Assembly (NCBI RefSeq): GCF_047496725.1
Contig: NC_132978.1
Coordinates: forward strand, 8,095,001 to 8,159,000
DNA from: Anoplolepis gracilipes
Taxonomy: Eukaryota; Arthropoda; Insecta; Hymenoptera; Formicidae
DNA: 64,000 nt
Direction of reading: 5' to 3'
The notes under the pieces were generated by a model, which had not been told where the DNA came from, made no database searches, and was given only the letters and a program-made list of their open reading frames with translations. The position numbers and the translations under genes are program-made. Positions 1 to 14,018 of this stretch are shown here, one piece after another (the stretch's first letter is position 1; each line of letters begins with the position of its first letter).

Positions 1-2246
1 TTGTGATACATTTTTAAGCGAAGAATAAATTCTTCGAAATAACGGCTTTAACATTATCTTCTCCGAATGTTGTACCGAAACATATCAATAGATCACTGTT
101 AAGTTTTTGCCGTTATCATCTTTTTTCACGTGAATACGATATGTCGCGACGCAAATATACCTCGTATTTCTGCGGTTACAACACAGTCCATTACGCGAGA
201 CTACGGCTTCGGATTTTTTCGCGAATTCCTAAATGACAAATCTCGTCCTGCTCAAATGGACGAAGATAACGCTTATGAGATACAAAGATGGTGATATTCA
301 AGAATTATGGAACCAATTCTGCTATCGTATCAATTTGTTGGAATTATAGTTATCGCGATGAAATTGCGTCTCTCATTGATGCAAAAGAAGATTTAGCAAA
401 GATTCCAATATATACCGTATATTCTTATCTCGATACGAAATCAGGAATGTCTAAATTGTATTCAACTTGTAATGTTTATAAAGTGTGAGAGAGATACAGT
501 AACAAATATTGCAAGAAAACTTTCTCTTAATTTTAAAAGGCTCTTTTCTTTTTTTATTATTAGTGAATATACACTCGATTCATGACCTTTAATCGGTTAG
601 TTCAACGCTAATTTGTTCCGTAAATCATAAACAGCCGCGAGTTTCACTCGTTAGAGTTACATAACGCAAGAGACAAATTGTTTTCGCGCCGGAAGTATTT
701 AACGTCGGTGTCAAGACATGTTCGGTGAAGGCTAATAATAAATTGTCGACACGGGATGATTGTTCACAGAAAAACAACTCGTTAAATATCAACGTTCAGC
801 GATTTCCAAGCTCTTTCGCGACCGGCAAAATCATCTATGATGGCGACTAACGATGACAGTATTGTTTATGCAATGAATATGTACTTATATAAATGAATAT
901 GCTTTGCGATTCATTTTACGCCCGTAAATTTACGCGCGAACCGCGTAAATAAATCGCGCACGTGCGGAGTTGTGCCGGATCAGCGGCAGTTCCCATGCTT
1001 TGTCACGTAACAGTGTGAGCAATAGATTGCTTTAGTTATTAAAAGCGTGTCAGGCCGTTTTAGTTACAAGCGAACCGAACATTCTCGAGGGAACATCCGT
1101 GCGAATTTACTCCGAGTCCATAGGATTTATTACTAAATTTACATCGCTATGTTAGTATAGAACCTATCTAGGATGAGAACTAAATCCCATTTTAGTCTTC
1201 TACAAGAAGGCGTTGCTATAAATTTGATGATATACAATATAAATTTCTCTCGTACAATCTATTTTATTTACATAATTGAAAGAAAATAAAATTTATACAC
1301 TTTCTGCTGTTTCCTTATTTTTTTTATTTTCATAGTTTTCATAGTACTATATATAAAATTCTCTATATTTTTAATTATAAAAAATAAATTATAAAAAATA
1401 CATAAAGCGCTCATATAAAAATACAGCAAGTTAAATTGAGGGAATAATTGGTTCAGTTGGAGCTAGTTTTATTAATTTAGAAAAACTTTTAATTCATATT
1501 TAAATATATCATATCTCATTTTTTGGAGTAAATCATAATTTGTTTTTTTTTTTATAAAAATTTTTCCGCATAGCATTGTCACGTATATAACATTGTGCGT
1601 TATCGCAGATTTTTCTCCTCGTCGACCTGCCCCTAGACACACCTTCGAGTCAAAAGTCATCAGTTATATTTATAGAACGTGACTCGGTGATTGCATTGCC
1701 GTTTGCTAGTAACAAGTCGCCCTAATGATGCCATTGTCTGTTGCACCTGCATCCCCACAATCTTGTGCACGCTCGGCTCTCTCTTTTTCCACCGGTCCAC
1801 GTGACTTCTCGGCGCGTGTGCACCTTTTGCTTTTTACACCTTTCTTAATCTTGATCAATCAGGTCCAATGTTCGATATTCGAATAACGGCCGAGCTTGGC
1901 CATTCAAATAAAAATTAATTATACGAATACGTGTAACTTGTGATAAGCAGTTTTCATCATTTTTATTGTGTACGAGTTATTTTCTGTCCTCGCATGACAC
2001 GCGAAGAAATAGCACAATGATAATCATACCTTCGTGAGAAGAAAAAAATACATGCGAAAGAAACACGATGATTCTTTCTCTTCTCTTAATTACTTTTAAT
2101 TCTCCTCCCGTGATTTAATCGCGCCGCCGGGATCGTTGCAGGGTTCACTCGTAAAAGTCGCGGACGTTGGTGATACGATAGCTCGCAATTAATGGATAAC
2201 CCTGTCTTCCTCTTTCGCACCATCTTCACAAGCGTGCACGTTATTT
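1..2246. other. AT-rich non-coding stretch, no gene seen
   Basis: Only short chance open frames are present, the longest about 66 codons. The region near 900-1,000 is richer in CGCG words. The T/A runs around 1,250-1,420 and 1,540 are low complexity. I see no splice-site pair enclosing a convincing coding stretch. Confidence 0.6.

Positions 2247-2273
<27 letters not shown>
2247..2273. repeat. (TC)13 microsatellite
   Basis: Uninterrupted TC dinucleotide run. The 152-codon plus-strand frame that crosses it owes part of its openness to this repeat and to the GC-richer DNA after it, so I do not call it a gene. Confidence 0.95.
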
Positions 2274-2279
<6 letters not shown>

Positions 2280-2699
2280 ATTTCTATCTTCTCTGTCGGC
2301 GAGTTATATTAACTTGCGATGATGACACAGTATTCGTTATGCCACACTACCGTGGAGGGAAGGAAAGGAGGGAGAAAGTCGGGAGCGACGGGTATGCCCG
2401 ATCATCATTATACGGCGTTTATATCGTCGGTCGTATTTATCGTGCGGGCTATGGAATGCGACAGTGTGATGTACGGCACGTAGTAGGCTCGGCAGAAATG
2501 TTTTCGCGCGCGATTCCTCCTCACACGTTTTCGCCACAGACGTTCGTGACATATAAGTTTGCACGTCCTTCGTCGTTTCGTAGACGATGTAAGCGCAAAC
2601 TTGCGGAAGGAAAATTTCGCGTCCCCCGACGCGGAAATAGAGAAGTGTAATTGTGTAAATTGATCAATATATTCAATCGAATTTATTCCTCTATACATA

Positions 2700-4055
2700 G
2701 TACACACACACCGCCGTTTATTAAATTATTTATATAACGTTGTTAAAAAAATTCGAGAACAGAGAAAAATCTGACAGTTTCGAAAAACGTTTCGAGAACT
2801 TTAAAAAATCTAGAAAACTAGCGTTTTTGCTTAAAAAAATTGTATCAAACTACTAAAAATTTTAATCTCATAAAAAGTGATTTATAGTGCAGACAGTCTC
2901 ATGGGTTACGCGCACACACTTGAGTCTATACGCACGTAATAATCGTATGTCGGCCCTACGGAACAGCGCGTCCATATAACCAAGCTTGCGACGGTCGTAA
3001 TGCGCTTGGATACTTGAAATTGCAAGTCGTTCCATTGGCCTTCATCGCATTATAACGATAGGGAGTTATACGAAAGTAGAGCAGAGGGAAAAAAGCGCGC
3101 GTTGCGGTTAAATATATTTGTATTTTGGAGCACACAGATTGTATTAGTCAGCACACGATTACGTTGCAATTCCTTCAGTTGCATTTTTGAGAAATTCAAT
3201 GTTTTTTTTTTTTTTTTTTTACAGAGTCTAGCGCGATTTCAGTGTTCAATAATAAGGCTTTTTTTTATAAATATGACTTTAATTGTCTTACTATTATATC
3301 ATTGTTGATAAATATTGTGCATATATGAAATATTGTCAATATTATCCGCAAAAATTATAAGTATATTTTGCCATCTAAAGATAGAATATTTTTAATATAA
3401 AAATTTTATAGAAATAATAGAAAACCATATAAGCTATATCAAGTTATGAGTCCTAGCATATTTACCTTATGTTATTAATGCACTCTTATTGCATTATATA
3501 TATAACTCAGACGTTATCTATTTACCGAGTAGTTACATAAGAAGGACTGTACAATGAAACGATTGCGGTGATTGTTGCGATTACACAGGTGTACTTTCTT
3601 TTTTTAGATCAAGAAATCAGTTATTACTTTTTTATTTAATCTATCATCGGCTTTATATCTTTTGTATAACTAAGATATTAATAAAGAAATTAAGTGTATA
3701 TATAAATAATAGTTATATATATACTATAACAATTTTTTAAATTTATTTTTGAGCATATATTCTCGCAGTCAAAAATTCGCTTGATGTTTATTTAGAATTA
3801 TCTGATATCTTAATATGTAATTCGTGTAGCGGTAGAAATGGCGATAAATAAGATCGGACCTAATATTGGCGGCCAACTGCGGCGCTAACGGGTATAAACG
3901 GCGCTTTCTTGCGCGAGCAAACTGTCGTGTTATTCCGTCTGCGAAACGAGATTAATGGACGCATTGTACCCTGCTACGACATGGCACAGTAATGTCGTGC
4001 ACGCTCGTAAGTAAGGCCGGAGATCATTGAGAACAGGCAGCACACACGTATTTGG
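2700..4055. other. AT-rich non-coding stretch
   Basis: Contains an 18-T run ending in ACAG at about 3,201-3,224. It has the form of a 3' splice site, but what follows is A/T-rich with early stops in most frames, so no exon is called. The rest is low-complexity A/T. Confidence 0.55.
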
Positions 4056-4102
4056 CTCTCTCTCTCTCTCTCTCTCCCTCTCTCTCCCCCCTCTCTCTCT
4101 TC
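4056..4102. repeat. (CT)n imperfect microsatellite
   Basis: CT-dinucleotide tract of about 47 bp broken by short C runs (CCCTC, CCCCC). It is a strongly pyrimidine-biased strand. Confidence 0.95.
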
Positions 4103-5280
4103 TTTTTTGTTTCTATCGTTTTCCGGTTTTTCATCTTCAATATCTGACAATTAGTTATATAATATAAAAATAGATAAAAGATGCATAAAATTAAAATAAA
4201 CATTATAAGACAGGATTATAACATAAAACCGTCTAAGACTAAATGTAGATTTATAAGAAAAAAAATCTTCCTGCATTTATGCGCCGACATTCCTCGTGTG
4301 GAATCTTGCAGATTTTTGCGTTTGTACGAATTGAAGAGAGTTTGTCTCTCGTACATCTTATGACGTATTTGATATATTTTGTTATTTTGTATTTCAATTC
4401 TTAAATATTTAACTACAATAAATCATCATGTTTTAATAATTAGTGTAATAATTATGTGTAAAATAAATAAAAAAGAATATTATAGAAAGGGAAATAAAAT
4501 GTAACTAAGAGAAGAGAAGAAAAAAAGAAAGGAAGGATAAAGAAAATAGTATAATATTATTTTTATTAAAATTTTATTATTAAATATATCTCGTGTACAT
4601 AAATTATTGTTACATTGGCATCAAACATGCAAAGTTATACGGTCATTTTATAATGAAATTCTCTTATTTAGCTATTTCTTATCTGGCACGTACATTGTTT
4701 GGACAGTGGCTGATGTCATGTATAGTTTGAGGAACTTTATTCACGATACACGGCGATTACGGGGTTGTTGCTCCGAAAATTGATCGCAGGCCTGTTTATT
4801 GTGACAGCGTTACCAAGGGGTTCACAAAATTTAGGTCAGGGCTGTATGCATGTACGGTACTTAACGCACAGCACGTGCTTTTCCATTAATAATTATCGGC
4901 CGGATCGCACAGAGACAGTGGGTTACGTTGACCAGCTGTTACGCGAGATCGTTAAAGCAAACTAAATCGTATCGTCTTTCGTACGTATATATCCCGTTCA
5001 TCTTTGTGAATGAGAGAATAAAGTTTGAAATTTTTCTGTGACATTTGGCTAATACTTGTCTTCAACTCTTTATGATTGATTATATAGTTAATTTATCGAA
5101 TATGAAGAAAGAGACGCATGTTACTTATTACTCAACTAAATGTGCAATATGAAATTTTGCATTTTAAAATTTAATTTACTTAAAAAATTACTATTTATAT
5201 AATAATGATTTAATACTGTACGAAAATATACTCTACTATAGCATTCAAGATTTAACTCCCTTGAACTCCCTTGATGCTCG
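4103..5280. other. AT-rich non-coding stretch with a small tandem duplication
   Basis: No gene supported. A perfect 10-bp unit AACTCCCTTG is duplicated in tandem at 5,254-5,273. A 66-codon frame at 4,765 begins with TTG and has no ATG. Confidence 0.55.
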
Positions 5281-5740
5281 TAACATTATCGTCGTTTATC
5301 CTTACGCATTGCGCGTCTTACGTGATGCATTTTGCGGCGCCATGACATAGGGTAGCGCTTGCGGTTCCGCTCGCGAAGAAAGATGTGCACCGACTTCAGC
5401 TTAGCTGGCCGTTGCTTCACGCTACGGTGATTCGCCCACGTGGCGGAACTTATGCGGTTGTCCGCGGGGTCAGTGGGAGTGGGCCCAGAAAGCTGCTGTC
5501 GCATTATTCTCTCGAGTGAGGATCTCACCGCGATAGAAGAAGAAAAGAGTGGAAAACGAAGCGGTGGCAACCGCAGACACGAGTTATTGGCCTGTTTACC
5601 TCTTCTGCCTGCGAAATTACCCACTCGTTCGGCTCTGGCAAATCACGGCTGGCTAACGCGCCGCCAAACGGGTGCGCTTGAGCCACCGCGCCGGAAGAAA
5701 CCATCAAAGCCGCCCGAGATATTTTCCTCATGAATATTAC
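5281..5740. other. GC-rich island with open frames on both strands
   Basis: About 450 bp of GC-richer sequence in which plus (5,440-5,733) and minus (5,286-5,624 and 5,525-5,731) frames are open together. The plus frame starts with GTG, not ATG. Simultaneous openness on both strands is expected in GC-rich DNA, so it is weak evidence for coding. I see no flanking acceptor and donor pair. It may be an enhancer, an untranslated exon or simply an island. Confidence 0.5.
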
Positions 5741-6414
5741 TTACGACTTTCACGGCGCGCACGAGATCTGGTACGTTGCCAGTGGACGTTAAAGCGGGAA
5801 AGAACTTCCGGCCAATTATTCCAGAGAAAGTAATATAGCTCTTCTCTCTTTTCTTCTTCTTTCTTTTCGTTCTCCACGGCGATTTCGCATCAACGGTATC
5901 AATTTCTCGCCGGCATTACGTCACTAACTAATATCTATCAATAAAGTAGCTTGCGTTGGAACTAAAAAGAAATCCTAATATTATTTTGATCGGTTTACAT
6001 GATTCCACCGAGAAAAGTATTTCTTTACGTCTATTTTCATGCAACAATAAATGTGTTACATGAAAAATTGAACTCTTACTGAAATTATAATAATTTTTAA
6101 ACATGTATCGATTCTAAAATTAATTTCCAAAATCTCAAAATATATAAGACTATATACATTGAATATATATATTAATAATCATTGTCATTTTATAATCTGA
6201 ATATATATTTTATCTAAAGTAAATTACGTAAACAATCTTTTTTTATAATACACAAATGTATGCAATATAATTTCGTCTTTAACATTTTCAAAAATACGCG
6301 GTCGCCATTTTATCTAAATGCGTAGAACATTCTACGTATAACAGTAAAATCGATATTGTTTATATTACCTATTATAGCCTATAAGTCATTTTCTTGATTA
6401 CTTAAGCGTTGGAG

Positions 6415-6444
6415 TATATAAACTAGTCGTGGATACAGTTCTTA
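6415..6444 (+). promoter_or_regulatory. candidate TATA-type core promoter
   Basis: TATATAAA at 6,415-6,422 is followed 29 bp downstream (first T to A) by TTAGTC, one mismatch from the arthropod initiator TCAGTY. The spacing suits a TATA promoter. No ATG-started frame of note follows, so any transcript would be non-coding or spliced. An AT-rich genome gives many chance TATA boxes. Confidence 0.25.
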
Positions 6445-6676
6445 GTCTTCGCGAGCTCGTTAACGCCTACCAATAAATTATCATCGATTGTAATATCGTA
6501 TCATCGTAGTATAACGAGTGTCGGACCATTAATTAATTATCGTAGCGCCGATAATATAATTGAACGTTGCGCGATACGAATTTTCTTCTCGACGTCGCGA
6601 AGGCATAGGTAAATCATCGCGACAAAAAGGAAGAACGAATGGGAAACTGGGTCGAGTTGAATGATCGCTGTAGTTG

Positions 6677-6703
6677 TAGGTAGATAGGTAGGTAGATAGG
6701 TAA
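6677..6703. repeat. GTAG/ATAG tetranucleotide repeat
   Basis: Short tandem tract built from TAGG, TAGA and TAGG units, about 27 bp, imperfect. Confidence 0.85.
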
Positions 6704-7099
6704 CGCTTGGCAAATGCGAGTAAACGTGCGCTCGGTATAGCAAGCCGACCGACGGTTGTTGACAAACAATCCTGTTTACAAATAGTCAATAGTCTAGGTT
6801 CTTGCGCCCGTGCTTTACGCGGTGCTCGATGACGAAAATAATTATTCGGGTCGCGTCACTCGTGCCAAGGGTTATGGTACAAAGACGAACCGAACAACAT
6901 CGCCGCTGTGCCGTGCCGGTGGTCGTTATGTAAGACGGCGCGAATGTACGCGAACGGTCGACGGTTTCGTGTCAAGGAGTCCCCATTTTTCCGTTCAACA
7001 TATTCCAACATCGCGTTCTCCGAGGACATCGCCAACTGCAAGTGGAACTTGCACTCGCGCTATAAAATAAATCTATCAACTGCGATAATGTAGTGATTG

Positions 7100-10000
7100 T
7101 ATCTTTATTACAAGAATGAGATGCGGAATGTATGCAGGCTGCACGCAACAACGGAGAACCTCTGAAGTAACTTATTGTTAGTCGTAAAGGTGAAATTTAT
7201 ATATAAATATAATTTATATATTATTTATATATATTGACAATATTTATTACGTGTAATATTTCTGCAAATATTCAACAATTAAATTACCAGAAAATTAACA
7301 GAAAAGCCAGAAACATTTCGTTAATAAAGAATGTAACTCGTTTCACGTTTCATGTTTGCGATTTTTTTTATGCATGTCGCATCGCAAGCATCGTTTCAAT
7401 GAACTTCCGTTGTGCTGTTACGCGACACGGAATCCGCCATGACAGGATTCGATCTGCGTGCCTCGACTACCTTTGAATATATCGAATTTGCGGCGCAATG
7501 TAGGCTTTCGGTAGTAGAGCCTATGTGTGTCGAACTGTACAAGATGCATACGTATGTGTGTGTGAACCTGGATAAGAGTCGGCCTCGTTCAGGAGGATTT
7601 ATCTCAATAGCCCGTGGACATGTGAGCGTTAGATTTTCCCTTTTACCTTCCTTATGCTAATACGCATCGTACTTTACGTTAATTGAGTAATTGAATGGCT
7701 TCCTCTTCTCGGCGCAACTTTACTCTTAGGTGATTGCGACATTTTGCATGACACGACAGTTGCGGTGACTAATATCTTTCATTACGTCTGACTTTTACAA
7801 ATGTCTACATGATAACTTTAGATTTTCTGATATTTTTAATTCTTGACATTTTTAAATTTGTAAATTTTTTTTTAAATAAAAGAACTGTGTGTACTATTGT
7901 GCGTACATATGTACTATTTTTTGTGCCAAATGTCTATTATTACATTTGTAACGTGTCATTCTAATAATTTGTCATTTAGTCGATAAAATTGATATCTAAA
8001 GATTTCAAAGATATTATTAAATAATCGGTTCTGTGCTTATATCATATCAATAATTTATACATGGCTCTCTTTATGTAATATCATTATGGTAAAATGAACG
8101 ATAGACGATTGAATTATTACGCGGCTCTATGTCACAAACAAGTATTATAGTTTGTAATAATATACTTTAACTTCTTTCTTTGCGATCGATGAATGAAAGT
8201 TATTTGTCTATGCCTCGTTTATATTCAGTACCCTATTTTTAAATGACTATGGATCAAACAAAATTATTCCAAGAATCTTTTATACTTTTAAACATTAGAG
8301 GAGTAGAGAAAAATCTAAATACTTGAAAATTACGTGCTCCAATTGTTTATAAAAATTTAAAAATTGAAATATATTAATAATCTTTTTAATATTTCTGATG
8401 GCGGCGTACACAACTATTTCTTGAATGCATTTGTTAACGAATGAAAAACTAGTTGCTAAAGAAAAAAAATGAGATATAAATGGCGACAGTATAGGATCTT
8501 GATATCCACATTTTGTTAGTGACAGAATATCACGAAGAGAATGAATACCGAGATTTTCTATCACGATTGCCGAGTTTTATAGGTCATTTGTATGCGTAAG
8601 AATACATCGTGAAAACTAGTATCGGAATTTCCCAACCTCGCGCCGACGCGATGACGAATGATGGAGATTCCGCGGATCAAGTAAATCACGAGCGTGTTAT
8701 GAAACACGCGTGCACTGTACAGCATGGCACGGGCATATAGTTAAACGATCTTACTCCAATCTCTCCTTTACACACGTATACGCCTGCGCGAGTCAATGTA
8801 CGCGTTACACGCTTACGGCATCGATTCCACCACGTGTGTTGTTATCGGAGTAAATCAATCTTCTCCGTTATCGATAAAACGGCTGAACGGCCATTCCGAG
8901 AATAGCGGTCGAACGCCTGGTACTTGACGCTGTGTGTTTTCACGCACGAAGTTTACGCACGTAGAGCGTCAGTTTGCTCAGCGTCCGCTCAGTGTCGATA
9001 TGTCAATACCGAGAATACATTGCAGCGCGTGCTGCTTAGAAGATTGCGCAGCCTTAACACTAGACTTTCTTTCATGTGAATATAATGTTTTTTATAGGAA
9101 AGCTGTTATAAAGCTTCTTTAGAAAAAAAAAACGAGAGAATTTACATATTGTTGTAGTGATAATTAATATTTTACTTTTTTAAAAGAAGATGAGAAAGTT
9201 TAATTCTATTTCCTCAAATTTATTATATTGTATTTTCGCCTACATATCTTTTTATCAATATGTAATTTATATTACGATTGAAAAAATGTGTTATTAATAT
9301 CTAATATAATAATTATAGGCCACAAATATACAAATAATATAATAATTGTATTAATTAGATTTATATTAGATATTGTTGAGCATTTATTATCTTATTGTTA
9401 GTTGAAGAATCGAAAGAAAGAAATTCTTTTCTTCCCTTAATATGTTCCGTGAAATGATTCAGGGAAGAAATAAGATTCAGTAACAAAACAATAGTAATAT
9501 AGCAGATCGACATCATACATCCGCTGATAACCAATCCGCTATGATTTATGATGATTATTTCTGACTGACTTCACCTAATCTTTACAGTCGTGTTAGAACG
9601 ATCGTTTTTGAATTTTACGATTGGCAATGAATATATCACGATTATTCTATTGTAAGCTAGAAAATTGGAGGAAAATTATTGGTTTTTCCTGGCTATCGAT
9701 ATAGTCGTATGAGAATTAATTAATTGTTATTCAAAGACATTAAAATTATTAAGTAATTTCATCTTTTTTGTATCATTATAAGTTTTCGATAATTCAAGAC
9801 AGCTTATGTAAAGGAAGAGAAAAAAGAAACATGCGATCTTAACGGATCATTTTACTGATGCATCGTTTGCATTCGTGTCTGACCTTGCATTCTTTTCGAC
9901 AATCGCGCGTGGCGCACATAGTTAGACGATACGCCATATATTCGGCTAATTTGTAGTATACACACGGTCGCGTTAGTAGAACGCTGGTAAAATCTAATAA

Positions 10001-10715
10001 ATATTCCATGTACAACGTGTGTGCGCGCGCGCCTCGCTTTAATGCCTCCGTGTTCCGCTACTCGGCTTGATTCGCGGCGAAGTTTTCTCCGCGAATCTCA
10101 CCATTTTAATACCATCCATGCTGATTAATATTTCAAGCGCATGAATATTTTGCGAGACATTTACCGTTCATATTATGACTACCTGTGCCCTCATACATAT
10201 AGGGGATACACATCAAACAGTCATCAAAATGCGATTAATGTAACATTCCACGTAGTAGGCTCGTGTTCCATTCGACGAGGGACTTTAATTTACTTCGCAA
10301 TTCCTCGTATGTTCTATTAATTTTTTACGGTCGAATCGTTCAAACGAGATATTTATTAACGTTGAATGGCCTTTCGGCCCGATTCGATTTGTTTCGTTGC
10401 GAAATTGACTCGTCCCTTTCAATCTGGAGCGATATTTTTCATCATCGACGGCTTACGGACACTCGATGGCGAATGATATCGAATTTCCGTGACGATGCTT
10501 AGATGGCGATGAACTATAGTGCCGATAGTGTTGAAAGGCTATGCGCTGCCAAAACGAAATTCGATGATGATACTATTTCTAACGAGTTTGCGAATTTTAT
10601 TGCTCATCTACGCTTAAATTACAAGGACAAAATCAGAACAGTCGAGAACAGTTTACATGTCAAATTGTATAATGCGCGAGAATGTTATATAACTCAAAAT
10701 TTGTGTAGAGAAAGG
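7100..10715. other. Long non-coding stretch, mostly A/T-rich
   Basis: No supported gene over about 3.6 kb. The 8,600-9,060 portion is GC-richer, with several CACGTG/ACGTG-like and CGCG words. The 9,130-9,420 portion is very A/T-rich. Frames of 60-90 codons occur at the rate expected by chance. Confidence 0.55.
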
Positions 10716-10716
10716 A

Positions 10717-10764
<48 letters not shown>
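10716..10764. repeat. compound (GA)12(ACAG)6 microsatellite
   Basis: A GA dinucleotide run (10,716-10,740) passes directly into six ACAG tetranucleotides (10,741-10,764). Such compound arrays usually arise by a point change in the dinucleotide followed by slippage. Confidence 0.95.
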
Positions 10765-10765
<1 letters not shown>

Positions 10766-10970
10766 AAGAGAATCTCTCAGGTGACTTTGTAAATTATACA
10801 TGGGCGCTATTCTTAGCAAGTTACAGGAATATGCGGGTACTGGATAGTTCCGGACACAAGTACTACCCCAAGTTTCCGAGCACTCGAACTTCCGAGTTCT
10901 CAAACTCTTGGGATAAGTCTGCAATTTGCAAGGACCTACTCGAAAACGCGTAACTTCGAGAAGCCGTTTG

Positions 10971-11004
10971 TCCTCCCCCCTTCCCCCTCCCCCGCCCCCT
11001 CCCC
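10971..11004 (-). other. G-quadruplex / i-motif forming tract
   Basis: The plus strand holds C runs of 6, 5, 5, 5 and 4 at 10,975-10,980, 10,983-10,987, 10,989-10,993, 10,995-10,999 and 11,001-11,004. They are separated by TT, T, G and T. The minus strand therefore has five G runs of at least four with 1-2 nt loops, well beyond the usual G3 N1-7 rule. The core CCCCGCCCCC-type word also matches GC-box (Sp/KLF) sites. Quadruplex formation is inferred, not shown. Confidence 0.85.
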
Positions 11005-11020
11005 TCGTCCTTTTTCTCTA

Positions 11021-13860
11021 CCGTTCAAATTACTACCACTCCGACAAGCAGTGATAATTACGCCCGGTTTCCGTTCTTTGCGCGTTTATATAAATCATGT
11101 TATTTAATCTTTCCGGATCATGTTATTTAACCTTTTACGGAAGAAGTCTCGAGCGTCGCGGCGCGTTTATCGTCGCGGAATTCCAGACGGTTTTTGTACT
11201 TCTCATTGTCGTTTCGCGGGGATCGCTCTTTTTTCTCAATGAAAAAACCCCGACGAGGCGAATTGCACAACAACGTTAATTGCAATTAACATTACGTTAC
11301 GCGCCCGCGGAATGGCGCTTTGATTACCATGAGGAGATACGCGTTTGCGCGCGCACGCAACGTGTGTTTTAGCGAAGTCCTCGAATATGAACGCGAAATT
11401 TTTTCTCGCGATATAATATCCGTATAAACCGGATAACTTTGAATTTTGAAAAGAATTAAATTCATAAATTGTAAGATTAACTTTAAGCACGTAAGTTTAA
11501 AATAAACATTATATATTATTTAAGATTAATTAAATTTTTTTTCTTTCTTAAAATTTAGTTTGCTAAAAATTATCCATCAGACTTTTAGCCGATTTATGTA
11601 AAAAAATCGCATTAGGTATATAGGTATATTTCAGAATTAAGTGAGAAGTAGATTCCTTTATTTTTTGTAAAAAAATTTAAATTTAAGTTTTTTAAAATAA
11701 TAATGCCAAATTGTTAATAACTTCTACGCTGTTAATTATTAAAAATGATGGCTCGTAAATCAAATTGTAGGGATTCAATTATTTTATATATATAATTTGT
11801 TGCTCAGAGAAAAGTGTGTGTGATGTGTAAATTTTGGCACGGATCGAGCGCGTTTCGCAGCCATTGCTGGCGCGATTGCATAAATTCAGTACATAGGCAC
11901 GAGGTGTAGTAAGTAATAGCTAGTAGTACTACAGCGCGTACTATGTGCGCCCACTAAATGGAAACTTGAATGAAACTAGGAGCAATCGTTTCTGCGATTC
12001 TAAGTGCGGATAAGAAAATGTGCCGATTACGTGGTTGGCAGGAAAAAGGAACGGAGCGGTGTTATTACGTGACATTACGTGCACAATGCGTTTTTTCCTA
12101 AACTGTCAGACCGTCCCCTATAAAACAGATAAAATCTCTTGATCGACCGTTTTACACTTAATATTTTCGCTATGTAATTTAAATAAAAATCACGCAATGC
12201 GTTTACTCAATCTATTAGACTGTAGTTTTTCTTCTTTTAGAATCTTTATATTTAATTTTTTGACTTACAAATTATGTTGGGAAATTAAAAATATAAGTGT
12301 CTATAGAAAAGAAAATTGTTTTTGCCAGTGTGCATATGAAATGTTGCTATTTTCTTGGAAATAATGTTTTTATCGTTACATCGTGATCAAAATGCAAAGC
12401 AAACTTAGATTTAATTCCGATCACGCGGTAAATTTTTTTTTCTTTTCTTATTTTCTTATTTTAATGCCATAGTTGAAATTACTGAGAACATGCAGGGAAT
12501 TTATAATTCGGGGAAAGTTGTTCTCATACAATACTCGGTATTCTTTAGCGCGGCATAACTTAATTAGAGTAGGATAATCAATTCACAGATTTTATCGAAT
12601 TAAAAGCGACTGCATACATATTAATAGAGCGTCCATTGACATTGTTTTACTAAAAATATCTCATCACAAATTCGAGGCAAGCGTCACCTTTGCTGCTTGA
12701 ATTTTTACAAGTGACAATTTTTTTCATCCCCTTTCGAAAAGAGCACGAATTTGTACGTTGAGAAATTAATGGAAAGCGGTGTGCGCGCGTGCGGGTCATC
12801 ATCCGTTTCATTATCCGTAACGTATAGTATAACTCAATCTTTGATTAATTGAACCCGAATCGCACACGCGAGCGACGCGTCAGCCAACGCTGACGAAGCG
12901 GGACGAGCGCGCATAATGCGATTCTAATTCATTCACACATCAGATGAGGGCGCCGCAACATCCCCCGTCGATAATAATTTTCTATTATTCGGCTGTCTAT
13001 CCACAGCCGACACGGTTTTCCTTCCACTGTTGCCGCGCGATGCAGTCGATTTATTATCGTAGCTGGCCGCGTCGACGCTTTGAAAATTAATTATACTATT
13101 AATTAGCTTTATAATATCATTATATTAAATTAATTAGTTTATCAAGTTGCTGTTATTGACGCACTTTTGAGACGATTTTTCTATGATAATGTTGTGATGT
13201 CGTGTGAAATAAAAAAGAAGAAAGTTTGATAGTTGCATTAGATTGAATTCCAGTTGAGGAAACTATTTGGGATAAAGTTATGATTAATTGGAATGATGAA
13301 GCTATGTGTGAAAAAGAATAGCGGCAATAATTTTCTGCAAACTTCTCGAGTTACTTCTCGATGTGGTAATCGGTTTCCTGCAATCTAAGGGAAAGCCGCT
13401 CTGAAAGTGGAAACTAAAAAGCCAGCAGGTGTACGTCACCGTGAGATCTTTTCTTTAGTTTCGAATCTGCTCCGAGAGAAAGCTAACGTGAAAATGTGAT
13501 AACAAAAATGGAAGATCTACTTCAAACTATTTGAGATTCTTTTTTCCGACTTTTAATTAAAGTCGAGACATATTTATTAAGATGTAATTTCCTATATAGT
13601 AATCATCAAACTTATATTTTTCTTATATTAATATTCTAGATTCGTTAAAAGATGATGATCACCAAAAGAAAAGTACTAATGAGAATTTCTGATTACGTTA
13701 TTTTTATATTTTATATTCTTATTGGAGAAGAAGTTGAATCTCTCACGTAAAATTAATTAATACCTTCGTCTGTCGGCGACACATGTTCTTATGAAACTTG
13801 AAAGATTCGGGTCGTTAATTCCCTCGGACATTTTAATCACGTGAATCAGGTCGCTCGGAA
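11021..13860. other. Non-coding stretch
   Basis: No supported gene. 11,100-11,400 and 12,780-13,080 are GC-richer patches containing CGCG/GCGCGC words. The remainder is A/T-rich with homopolymer runs. Short frames here lack ATG, splice context or both. Confidence 0.55.
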
Positions 13861-14018
13861 ATGGAAGGTGGCGAAGGGAGACAACGTGGAAGCTGGTGCG
13901 CGCGATTATCCGCTACGACAGTATCGGAACTAAAAGTTGCACAGCGCGAACGGGGTATACGGGGCATATGGCTCGCTCGAGGACACCGTCGAGATTGCCC
14001 GTGTCGCTTTAAAGCGTC

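Noticed and set aside
4765..4965. 66-codon frame with a hydrophobic N-terminus, like a signal peptide
   Set aside because: Starts with TTG. There is no in-frame ATG before the hydrophobic stretch.
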